Assembly: GCF_036924515.1 (NCBI RefSeq)
Contig: NZ_JAZHRR010000001.1
Span: 6,915,001 to 6,979,000 of the forward strand
Length of the DNA stretch: 64,000 nt
DNA from: Bradyrhizobium sp. AZCC 1610
GTDB taxonomy: Bacteria; Pseudomonadota; Alphaproteobacteria; Rhizobiales; Xanthobacteraceae
Direction of reading: 5' to 3'
The notes beneath the pieces are model-generated. The model was not told the origin of the DNA and ran no database searches. It saw only the letters and a list, made by a program, of their open reading frames with translations. Each line of letters opens with the position of its first letter. The first letter of the stretch is position 1. The translations under genes and the position numbers were made by a program. Below, in pieces: positions 46,370 to 54,022 of the stretch.

Positions 46370-47611
46370 ATGGCACGCCTGAAGTTCGGAGCCTTTCTCG
46401 CCCCGCATCATCCGATCGGCGAAAATCCCCTGCTGCAGTTCCGCCGCGACCTCGACTTCGTCGAGCAGATCGACGCGCTCGGCTTCGACGAATTCTGGTG
46501 CGGCGAACACCATTCCTCGGGCTGGGAAATGATCGCCTCGCCGGAAATGTTTCTAGCGGCTGCCGGCGAACGCACCAAGCGCATCAAGCTCGGCACCGGC
46601 GTGATCTCGCTGCCTTATCACCATCCCTACAACGTCGCGCAGCGCATGGTGCAGCTCGACTGGATGACGGGCGGCCGCGCGATCTTCGGCTCCGGCCCGG
46701 GTGCGCTGGCCTCCGATGCGCACACGCTCGGCATCGACCCGATGACGCAGCGCGACCGCCAGGACGAGGCGATCGCGATCATCCGCCGCCTGTTCAAGGG
46801 CGAACGCGTCACCGCCAGGAGCGACTGGTTCACGATGAACGACGCCGCGCTGCAGTTGCTGCCGCTGCAGGAGGACATGCCGTTCGTGGTGGCGTCGCAG
46901 ATTTCGCCGTCGGGCATGACGCTCGCCGGCAAATACGGCATCGGCATCATCTCGCTCGGCTCGATGTCGACGCAGGGCCTGATGGCGCTGCCGACGCAGT
47001 GGGGCTTTGCCGAGGACGCCGCGAAGAAGGCCGGCACCACCGTGAGCCGCTCCGACTGGCGCGTGCTGCTCTCCTGGCACATCGCCGAGACCCGCGAGCA
47101 GGCGCAGCACGAGGCCGGCCCCGGCCTGATGCGCTGGCACAATGAATATAATGTCCGCACGCTGCAGCGGCCGGGCCTGGAGCCGTTCACCTCGCCGGAG
47201 GATGCGATCGAGAAAACCGCCGGTGGCGAAAACGCCGCCTCCACCATCGGCACGCCTGATGACCTGGTCAAAACCATCAAGAATTTGATGCAGGTCTCGG
47301 GCGGCGTCGGCACCATTATCGGCTTCGTCCACGACTGGGCCAACCCGGAAAATACCCGCCGAAGCTGGGACATGGTGGCGCGCTACGTGATCCCTGAGAT
47401 CAACGGCTACGTCGCCAAGCTGCGCGAGTCGCAGACATTCGTGATCGAGAACCGCGCGGTGTTTGAGCGTGCAGGCCAGGCCGTGATGGCGAAAATCATG
47501 GAAAACGAAAAGGCCGCAGCGGCCCTTGCCCATACCGGCCCCGGCCGCGTTGCGATCCCAACCATCAACGCGCCCGACCTGCAGAAGGAAGCCGCCAAGC
47601 GCAAGGCGTGA
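46370..47611 (+). CDS. LLM class flavin-dependent oxidoreductase (luciferase-like)
   Basis: The protein has 413 residues from the ATG at 46370 (GGAGAGG upstream). The bacterial luciferase-like TIM barrel shows LKFGAFLAPHHPIGENP, DALGFDEFWCGEHHSSGWEM, then KLGTGVISLPYHHPYNVAQR and GRAIFGSGPGAL. It uses reduced flavin to oxidise an unknown substrate, and resembles limonene/alkanal monooxygenase-type proteins. It stands close to a P450 gene on the same strand but with a separate upstream region. Confidence 0.9.
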   Translation: MARLKFGAFLAPHHPIGENPLLQFRRDLDFVEQIDALGFDEFWCGEHHSSGWEMIASPEMFLAAAGERTKRIKLGTGVISLPYHHPYNVAQRMVQLDWMTGGRAIFGSGPGALASDAHTLGIDPMTQRDRQDEAIAIIRRLFKGERVTARSDWFTMNDAALQLLPLQEDMPFVVASQISPSGMTLAGKYGIGIISLGSMSTQGLMALPTQWGFAEDAAKKAGTTVSRSDWRVLLSWHIAETREQAQHEAGPGLMRWHNEYNVRTLQRPGLEPFTSPEDAIEKTAGGENAASTIGTPDDLVKTIKNLMQVSGGVGTIIGFVHDWANPENTRRSWDMVARYVIPEINGYVAKLRESQTFVIENRAVFERAGQAVMAKIMENEKAAAALAHTGPGRVAIPTINAPDLQKEAAKRKA

Positions 47612-47637
47612 TCGGCCAATTCGATGCGGGTCTACCA

Positions 47638-47670
47638 CCGCCATTGCGAGCCAACGGGTCGCAATGGCGG
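47638..47670. repeat. Short palindrome after the LLM gene
   Basis: The arms ccgccattgcga and tcgcaatggcgg form a 12-bp stem with a 9-nt loop, 26 nt after the stop codon. It is a relative of the gtcattgcgagcc family seen at 20253, and could end the LLM transcript. Confidence 0.7.
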
Positions 47671-47798
47671 GGCTAGCAGCTTTGCCCGGCAGGCGCACGC
47701 TTTGCCGCATTGAAACAAAGAGTTATTTACCTGCGGCCGGCTGGACCCTGGCCCGCCCGCGCCAATATTTAAGGCCGCGACAAAGCCGCCGATACAAT

Positions 47799-47822
47799 GG
47801 ATAATATTTGGGATAATATTTG
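47799..47822 (+). promoter_or_regulatory. Perfect 12-bp tandem direct repeat upstream of the P450 gene
   Basis: The unit ggataatatttg occurs twice without a gap, 32-55 nt before the chosen P450 start, and a partial further match (caatattt) stands about 30 nt upstream. It is markedly AT-rich against its surroundings. It may be a tandem operator, or a promoter region. A longer P450 frame would begin at the ATG inside the first unit, which would make it coding, but the better ribosome binding site lies further on. Confidence 0.45.
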
Positions 47823-47853
47823 CGATTTGCGAGGCTCAACCGGAGCAATTGCC

Positions 47854-49230
47854 ATGTCGATGCACAGTGTGGCTTCCCCCGTCACTATCCCGGTGCCGCC
47901 GAACCCCAAGGCGTTAAGGCACATTCCCGGCAACGAGGGTTGGCCGTTCATCGGCAACACGCTGGCGGTGCTGGCCGACCCCAAAGGACAGATTGAGAAG
48001 TCGGCCGCCAAATACGGTCTGATCTACCGCACCCATCTGTTCGGCGAGACCAGCGTGACGATGCTCGGGCCCGAGGCCAACGAGCTCGTGCTGTTCGACC
48101 AGGCGCGCATGTTCTCCTCCACCCATGGCTGGGGACGGATCCTCGGCCTGTTGTTTCCGCGCGGGCTGATGCTGCTGGATTTTGAAGAGCACCGCCTGCA
48201 CCGCCGCGCGCTGTCGGTCGCGTTCAAGTCGGGGCCGATGAAGTCCTACCTCGTCGATCTCGACCGCGGCATTGCCACGCGGGTCAAGCAGTGGAAGGCG
48301 CGGCCGGGCGAGATGCTGATGTATCCGGCGATGAAGCAGCTCACGCTTGATCTGGCGGCGACGTCGTTCCTCGGCGCCGACATCGGGCCTGAGGTCGACG
48401 AGATCACCCGCGCCTTCATCGACATGGTGGCCGCAGCCGTGGCGCCGATCCGGCGGCCACTGCCGTTCACGCAGATGGGCCGCGGCGTTGCAGGCCGCAA
48501 GCGGATCGTTGCCTACTTCGGCGAGCAGATTCCGATTCGCCGCGCGCGGGGCGGCGGCGATGACCTGTTCTCGCAACTGTGCCAGGCGACGCACGAGGAC
48601 GGCGCGCTGCTGTCGACCCAGGATATCATCGACCACATGAGTTTTCTGATGATGGCGGCGCATGACACGCTGACATCGTCGCTGACCTCCTTTGTCGGCG
48701 AGCTTGCCGCCCACCCCGCATGGCAGCAGCAGTTGCGCGAGGAAGTCAAAGGCCTCGGCATCGAGGCCAACGATCCCTCCAGCATCGATAATCTCGAAAA
48801 GATGCCGCTGTCGGAAATGGCGTTCAAGGAAGCGCTGCGGCTGAAGCCGCCGGTGCCGTCGATGCCGCGCCGCGCGGTGCGCGACTTTTCGTTTAGGGGG
48901 TACGACGTTCCTGCCGGCACGCTGATCGGCGTCAACCCGCTGTTCACGCACCACATGCCGGAGATCTGGCACGAACCGGACAAGTTCGATCCGATGCGTT
49001 TCTCCGACGAAGCGCAGCGCACCCGCCATCGCTTCGCCTGGGTGCCGTATGGCGGCGGCGCGCATATGTGCCTCGGCCTGCACTTCGCCTACATGCAGGC
49101 GAAATGTTTCGCGCGGCATTTCCTGCAGAATCTGGAGGTGTCGCTGGAGCCCGGCTACAAGGCGGATTGGCAGATGTGGCCGATCCCGAAACCGCGGGAT
49201 GGCTTGCGCGTGGTGGTGAAGGCGGTCTAG
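47854..49230 (+). CDS. Cytochrome P450
   Basis: The protein has 458 residues from the ATG at 47854, with GGAG about 9 nt upstream; the open frame also allows an ATG at 47797. The P450 signatures are complete: I-helix MMAAHDTLTSSL (with the acid/alcohol-type pair shifted to HDT), ExxR in KEALRLKPPVP, and the heme-binding loop WVPYGGGAHMCLGLHFAYMQ with the Cys ligand. No membrane anchor is present, as in soluble bacterial P450s. No ferredoxin or reductase gene is adjacent. The substrate is unknown. Confidence 0.93.
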   Translation: MSMHSVASPVTIPVPPNPKALRHIPGNEGWPFIGNTLAVLADPKGQIEKSAAKYGLIYRTHLFGETSVTMLGPEANELVLFDQARMFSSTHGWGRILGLLFPRGLMLLDFEEHRLHRRALSVAFKSGPMKSYLVDLDRGIATRVKQWKARPGEMLMYPAMKQLTLDLAATSFLGADIGPEVDEITRAFIDMVAAAVAPIRRPLPFTQMGRGVAGRKRIVAYFGEQIPIRRARGGGDDLFSQLCQATHEDGALLSTQDIIDHMSFLMMAAHDTLTSSLTSFVGELAAHPAWQQQLREEVKGLGIEANDPSSIDNLEKMPLSEMAFKEALRLKPPVPSMPRRAVRDFSFRGYDVPAGTLIGVNPLFTHHMPEIWHEPDKFDPMRFSDEAQRTRHRFAWVPYGGGAHMCLGLHFAYMQAKCFARHFLQNLEVSLEPGYKADWQMWPIPKPRDGLRVVVKAV

Positions 49231-49231
49231 C

Positions 49232-49315
49232 CGTCATTGCCGGGCTTGACCCGGCAATCCATCACGCTTCGCTTGATTCTTTCGATGGATGCGCGGGTCA
49301 AGCCCGCGCATGACG
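49232..49315. repeat. Palindromic repeat between P450 and cupin genes
   Basis: An 84-bp unit has complementary ends (cgtcattgccgggcttgacc at the left; ggtcaagcccgcgcatgacg at the right, with a few mismatches) and inner pairs (atccatc/gatggat). It lies directly after the P450 stop and between convergent genes. Confidence 0.75.
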
Positions 49316-49337
49316 AGTTGAGAACGTGGCCGCGCTG

Positions 49338-49838
49338 CTAATCCACGAACGTCGTGAGTTGCGCGCCCTCGTCGGCCACGAACACCGCGATCAATTCCGC
49401 GGGCTCGGTCATGCTGGCATTGGCCGAGACCAGATGCACGGTGCCGGGCGGCTCGAAGAACGACTGACCGACCCCAAACGTCTCGACCGGACCGCCCGCC
49501 AATTGCGAGCGGATTTCGCCCTTGGTGACATAGGCGGTGACCGAACCGCCATGCCGGTGCGCAGGCGTGAACCCGCCGGGGCCATAGAACACGCGCACGA
49601 TCGTCACGCGCTTGCCCGGCACGTTCGGCAATGCATGCGATGAGATCGGCTCGACGACATCCTGTGTCGAGCCCGACGAGACACTGTTTGCGCACAGCGG
49701 CTCGATAACCGCCGAGATCGCGTCCATGGTCGATGGCAGCGTCTTGCCGATGACGAAGGCGCAGGCGAGGCCGGCGATGATGGCGAGGTAGAACGGACGG
49801 CCGTCCGATGTCGGTGACAGGCGGAATGTTGCAGACAT
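49338..49838 (-). CDS. Cupin domain protein with N-terminal membrane anchor
   Basis: The protein has 166 residues from the ATG at 49838, after GGGAGAG. Residues 18-35 (FYLAIIAGLACAFVIGKTL) form a signal anchor. The cupin core follows: RVFYGPGGFTPAHRHGGSVTAYVTKGEI with His metal ligands, then GQSFFEPPGTVHLVSANAS. It is probably periplasmic and metal-binding; the reaction is unknown. It starts 13 nt after the SDR gene, so the two form an operon. Confidence 0.85.
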   Translation of the reverse strand: MSATFRLSPTSDGRPFYLAIIAGLACAFVIGKTLPSTMDAISAVIEPLCANSVSSGSTQDVVEPISSHALPNVPGKRVTIVRVFYGPGGFTPAHRHGGSVTAYVTKGEIRSQLAGGPVETFGVGQSFFEPPGTVHLVSANASMTEPAELIAVFVADEGAQLTTFVD

Positions 49839-49851
49839 TTGTGTCTCTCCC

Positions 49852-50694
49852 TCACCCGGCACCCTGATCGAATGCCTTGCGCAGGGTCACATAGCCCTGC
49901 TGTTGCTGGCTCCAATTGCGGCCGCCGATCATGGCGCCGTCGACCACCAGATCGTGGCCGTTGACGAAGGAGGATTCGTCGCTCGCCAAAAACACCGCGG
50001 CGTGCGCAATATCCTCCGGCAAACCGGCGCGCGGGATCGGCTGAGCCGATTTGTAGACCTCGCGCATGACGGCGGGGGTCTTTTCGGCGGCCTCCACCGA
50101 CAGGCCCAGCGCCTTGCCGAAGATGCCGGTCGCAATTGCGCCGGGCGAAATCGAATTGACGCGAATGTTGGATTCGCCGAGCTCCATCGCGACGCATCTG
50201 GTCAAATGGATAACGGCGGCCTTTGCCGCACTATAGACCATCGACGACGAATAGCCGGCCAGCGTCCCGGCGATGCTGCCATTGTTGATGATGCTGCCGG
50301 AACGCTGCTTGCGCATATAGGGGGCCGCATATTTCATGCCGAGCATCACGCTGCGCACCAGCGTCGCCATCGCGGCGTCGAAACGCTCGACCTCGAGGCC
50401 TTCGATGCCGCCGGTTTGCGCCGGACCGCCGGCATTGTTGAACAGGCAGTCGATGCGGCCGAATTTCTCCACCGAAAGGCCGATCAGTGCCTTCATCTGC
50501 TCTTCCGCGGTGACATCGGTCTGGCGAAAGATGCAGTTGGGCCCAAGCTTTTTGGCCAGCGCCTCGCCCTCCGGCGCGCGGCGCCCGGCGATCACGATTT
50601 TTGCGCCTTCGGCGACGAATAGTTCCGCAGTGTGCAGTCCGATGCCGCTCGTCGCACCGGTGATCACCGCCACCTTGCCGTCCAGCCGTCCCAT
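49852..50694 (-). CDS. Short-chain dehydrogenase/reductase
   Basis: The protein has 280 residues from the ATG at 50694 (AGGGGAT upstream). The Rossmann motif is TGATSGIGLHTAEL, with NNAGG, and the catalytic set is Ser in NNGSIAG, Tyr and Lys in VYSAAKAAV. The binding stretch AGRRAPEGEA suggests NAD(P) use. The C-terminal SFVNGHDLVVDGAMIGG is typical of classical SDRs. The cupin gene follows on the same transcript; together they may form a small metabolic unit. Confidence 0.92.
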   Translation of the reverse strand: MGRLDGKVAVITGATSGIGLHTAELFVAEGAKIVIAGRRAPEGEALAKKLGPNCIFRQTDVTAEEQMKALIGLSVEKFGRIDCLFNNAGGPAQTGGIEGLEVERFDAAMATLVRSVMLGMKYAAPYMRKQRSGSIINNGSIAGTLAGYSSSMVYSAAKAAVIHLTRCVAMELGESNIRVNSISPGAIATGIFGKALGLSVEAAEKTPAVMREVYKSAQPIPRAGLPEDIAHAAVFLASDESSFVNGHDLVVDGAMIGGRNWSQQQQGYVTLRKAFDQGAG

Positions 50695-50883
50695 GTCGTT
50701 ATCCCCTGTCGATATTGTTGACATCAATATCCCCGCCCCTCGTGGACATGGCAAGCGAGCTTGTTCCACCGCGATCACCCGGCACTGAGCCGGCCTTGCT
50801 GCCGTCGACGGCTCCGAAATACCCGAATTTCGCTATGATCGGCCTTATTTTGGATTCGCTGATCACGTGAAGTGACAATACCG

Positions 50884-51846
50884 ATGAAGAAATTGATCGA
50901 CGAATTCAGACGCGGATGGCAGGGAATCTCCCAGCCTTCCTTGCTTTTCAGCACGGCCTTCGCGACCGGCTGCCTCGTCTTGTCGACGATCGCCCGGTGG
51001 GGAGTCTCCCTGATCCGCCCCGACGTATTCTTCACGCCCTACTTCCCGGCCGTGTTCCTGGCCACCGCCATCGGCGGCGCCAGGATCGGGATCGCGACGG
51101 CCATCGCTGGAGGCCTGCTCGGCGTCACCGTCAATTTTGATAGCTCTATTGCGGATTCCGCGCGGTTTGCGCTGCTCCTGATGTTCTGGGCGGTTTGCGG
51201 GTTCGCCATCTGGGGCGTCGAGCATTACCGAACGATCGTCGCGCAACAGCAGGAAGATTCGAAACGCTTGATCAGGGAAGAGGAATACCGCAAGCTCCTG
51301 GTCGAGGAATTGCAGCACCGGCTCAAAAACAAGACGTCGACGATCCACGCCGTGCTGCACCAGGTGCTGCAGAACCAGCCGCAGATCTGGGGCAGCATCG
51401 ATCGCCGCCTCCGCGCGCTGTCGGCGACCGACGATTTGATCGCGCGGCTGGACGGCAGCGGCTGCGACATCAAGGACATGCTGCATTCCGAACTCGGGCC
51501 GTACGGTCACGTCCGGTTCAATTTGAACGGCGATCCGCTGTTCCTGCCGGCCCAACTGGCAGTCAGCCTGGCGCTGATCTTTCACGAACTGGCCACCAAT
51601 GCGGGCAAGTACGGCGCGTTTTCTTCGGCGCGTGGGCTGTTGCAGGTGTCGTGGTCGGTGTCGGAGAATCGCCTCAACGTCACCTGGGATGAAACGGAAG
51701 GTCCCGTGGTCGAAAACGTCGGCCCTGCGGGCTTCGGCACCAAGCTGTTGCAATCGGCGCTTCGCGCGTTCGACGGCAAGACGGAGATCCGCTTCCTGAA
51801 GACCGGCGTGCATTGCACGATGCAATGCCGGATTCCCGCGAATTAG
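50884..51846 (+). CDS. HWE/HisKA_2-type sensor histidine kinase with membrane N-terminus
   Basis: The protein has 320 residues from the ATG at 50884; a GTG at 50872 is possible. The N-terminal 110 residues form four hydrophobic segments (DUF4118-like: SLIRPDVFFTPYFPAVFLAT, IATAIAGGLLGV). The kinase core has the H-box EELQHRLKNKTSTIHAV, then FHELATNAGKYGAFS and TWDETEGP, characteristic of the HWE/HisKA_2 group, often used in general stress (PhyR) or light signalling. No response regulator or anti-sigma gene is adjacent. Confidence 0.88.
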   Translation: MKKLIDEFRRGWQGISQPSLLFSTAFATGCLVLSTIARWGVSLIRPDVFFTPYFPAVFLATAIGGARIGIATAIAGGLLGVTVNFDSSIADSARFALLLMFWAVCGFAIWGVEHYRTIVAQQQEDSKRLIREEEYRKLLVEELQHRLKNKTSTIHAVLHQVLQNQPQIWGSIDRRLRALSATDDLIARLDGSGCDIKDMLHSELGPYGHVRFNLNGDPLFLPAQLAVSLALIFHELATNAGKYGAFSSARGLLQVSWSVSENRLNVTWDETEGPVVENVGPAGFGTKLLQSALRAFDGKTEIRFLKTGVHCTMQCRIPAN

Positions 51847-52065
51847 ACCGGTTTCCAGCGAAGTCCCGACGCAAAATCTCCGTCGCGATCCTGAAAACGC
51901 GCGAACTGACATTCGCTTCGCAAGCAGCCCTCTCCGTCGGCGTTGACATTCTGTTAATGACGATCAAGTCCAACTCCGCTGGAAATCACTGACTTCTACG
52001 GTTGTTACGGTTTTTCGCAGTTCCGCTTAACCAATGCTACAAGGGACTTTGCCAATCTCCGTGGC

Positions 52066-53841
52066 ATGCATAGTCCCAACAAGCACGACTTTCGGACGGC
52101 GGCGACGCAAGCCGGTGATGAAAGCATATTTGAATCCGAATTGAACATCCTGCGGGATATCTTCAGGTTGCTTCCGGCCGGCGTGACGGTTCAGGACGAG
52201 CACGGCGAGTTCGTGCTGATGAACGATGCCGCGACCGCCATCCTGGAGGCGGCCGCCGCGGCGCCGTCGGCCTCGCAATTGAGCGATCGCCGCGAAACCT
52301 GCCTCGAATTGCTGCGTACCGGCCGCCCGGCCGTGCTGGAAGAAGCCATTGCCGGCGGTCCGGCCAAAAAGGTTTTTCTCACCTCGCACCGGCCCGTCCA
52401 GGTCGCCGGGCGCAATCTGCTGATCTCGAGCTCGACCGACATCAGCGAACAGAAGGCGTTCGAGGATCACCTGTTCCGCTCCGCCTATTACGACGAGCTG
52501 ACCGGCTTGCCGACGCGGCGCGTGATCGAACATCGCGTCAACAGTCTGCTGAAGTACGACAACGGACAGGGCCGTTTCGCGCTGGCGTTTCTCGACATCG
52601 ACAATTTCAAGCACATCAACGACTATTACGGACACCCGGTCGGCGACGCGCTGCTGGTGGAGATGGCCAAGCGGCTGGGGCTGGACCTGCGCGAATCCGA
52701 TATCCTGTCGCGGATCAGCGGCGACGAGTTCGTGCTGGTGCTCAACCCAATTCAGAATGACACCGAGGTCGAAGAGTACATCCACTTCATCCTGCAGCGG
52801 CTGAAGGCGCCATTCTTCATCGACCAATCCGAGATATTCGCCTCGACCTCGATCGGCGTCAGCCTCTATCCCGAACACGGGCGCAGCTACGAGGTGCTGC
52901 GCCAGAACGCCGACATCGCGATGTACCGCGTCAAGAACGGCAGCAAGGGCGCCGCGGCGTTCTTCGATGCCAGCATGGAGCGCGAGGCGCTGGCGCGCAT
53001 GAAGATCGAGCAATCGCTGCGGCTGGCTATCCTGGAGAAGCGTTTTTGCTGCGCCTTCCAGCCCAAGGTCGATATCCGGACCCAGGAGGTCACGGGCGTC
53101 GAGGCGCTGGTGCGCCTGCGCGACGACGAGGGGGTGATTCAGGCCCCCAGCACCTTCATCAACCTTGCCACCGAACTGGGCCTGATCGACGAATTGACGC
53201 ATCTGGTGCTGGCGGAGATCGTCAAGTCGGTCGACCTGATCAACGAGACCTTCGGCCCCGACGTCACGATCAGCATGAACGTCGCGGCCAAACAGGCCGG
53301 CAATCCCGAATTCATGCGACCGTTCGCTGAGGCGCTCGAGGCCACGGGATTTCCAAAGCGCTTCATGATAGAGGTGACGGAAGACGCCTTCGTCACCAAG
53401 GCGCATTTCCAGGACGAGATCCTGCCGATCTTCCGCAAGCTCGGCGTCAAGATCTCGATCGACGATTTCGGCATCGGTTATTCGTCGCTGTCGGCGCTGG
53501 CCGACATTACCGCCGACGAGATCAAGATCGACCGCTCCTTCATCACCGACATCCATAAGCGCCCCCGCAGCCAGGGCATCTTGCGGGCGATCGAGTCCTT
53601 GAGCGAAGCGCTCGGCATGACCGTGATCGCCGAAGGGCTCGAAAGCTTCGAGGAACTGGCCTATCTGCAGGCCGCGACCAAGATCCGCTACGCCCAGGGC
53701 TACTACTTCTCGAGGCCGATCTTCCTGGAAGACCTCAAGCTGGCGACCCCGCGCGCCAGCGAGGCGCGCGCTGGCCTCGTTAGCCGCCCCGCGCCGGAAA
53801 CCCGCGCCGCCTACTCCCGCAGCGGCGGCTATCGCCGCTGA
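52066..53841 (+). CDS. PAS-GGDEF-EAL cyclic-di-GMP protein
   Basis: The protein has 591 residues: an N-terminal PAS-like domain (about 20-125), GGDEF (about 140-300), EAL (about 310-560). The GGDEF motif reads RISGDEFVLVL, so the first glycine is replaced by Ser; some such proteins remain active. The EAL part has GVEALVRLRDDEG, SMNVAAKQ, FMIEVTEDAF, SIDDFGIGYSSL and IAEGLES, so the catalytic metal-binding residues appear present. It has no membrane segment. It is a likely phosphodiesterase with possible cyclase activity. Confidence 0.92.
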   Translation: MHSPNKHDFRTAATQAGDESIFESELNILRDIFRLLPAGVTVQDEHGEFVLMNDAATAILEAAAAAPSASQLSDRRETCLELLRTGRPAVLEEAIAGGPAKKVFLTSHRPVQVAGRNLLISSSTDISEQKAFEDHLFRSAYYDELTGLPTRRVIEHRVNSLLKYDNGQGRFALAFLDIDNFKHINDYYGHPVGDALLVEMAKRLGLDLRESDILSRISGDEFVLVLNPIQNDTEVEEYIHFILQRLKAPFFIDQSEIFASTSIGVSLYPEHGRSYEVLRQNADIAMYRVKNGSKGAAAFFDASMEREALARMKIEQSLRLAILEKRFCCAFQPKVDIRTQEVTGVEALVRLRDDEGVIQAPSTFINLATELGLIDELTHLVLAEIVKSVDLINETFGPDVTISMNVAAKQAGNPEFMRPFAEALEATGFPKRFMIEVTEDAFVTKAHFQDEILPIFRKLGVKISIDDFGIGYSSLSALADITADEIKIDRSFITDIHKRPRSQGILRAIESLSEALGMTVIAEGLESFEELAYLQAATKIRYAQGYYFSRPIFLEDLKLATPRASEARAGLVSRPAPETRAAYSRSGGYRR

Positions 53842-54022
53842 GGGGTAGGCTGCTTGCCGCGGACGCGCGCTTCATTTCCGCCGGCAGGACGGCAGAAGCC
53901 GTAGAATACCGCTTCTTCCCGCGATCGCACCCGAAGGACACGCGATTAAGCCTTAGGTAACCGGATTTCCTAACAGCTTATGACATCCGCCCATCGTATG
54001 CATGTTCCCGGGAGAAGGGAGA

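Noticed and set aside
52027..53556. A 509-residue minus-strand frame
   Set aside because: It is antisense to the PAS-GGDEF-EAL gene, whose motifs are unambiguous.
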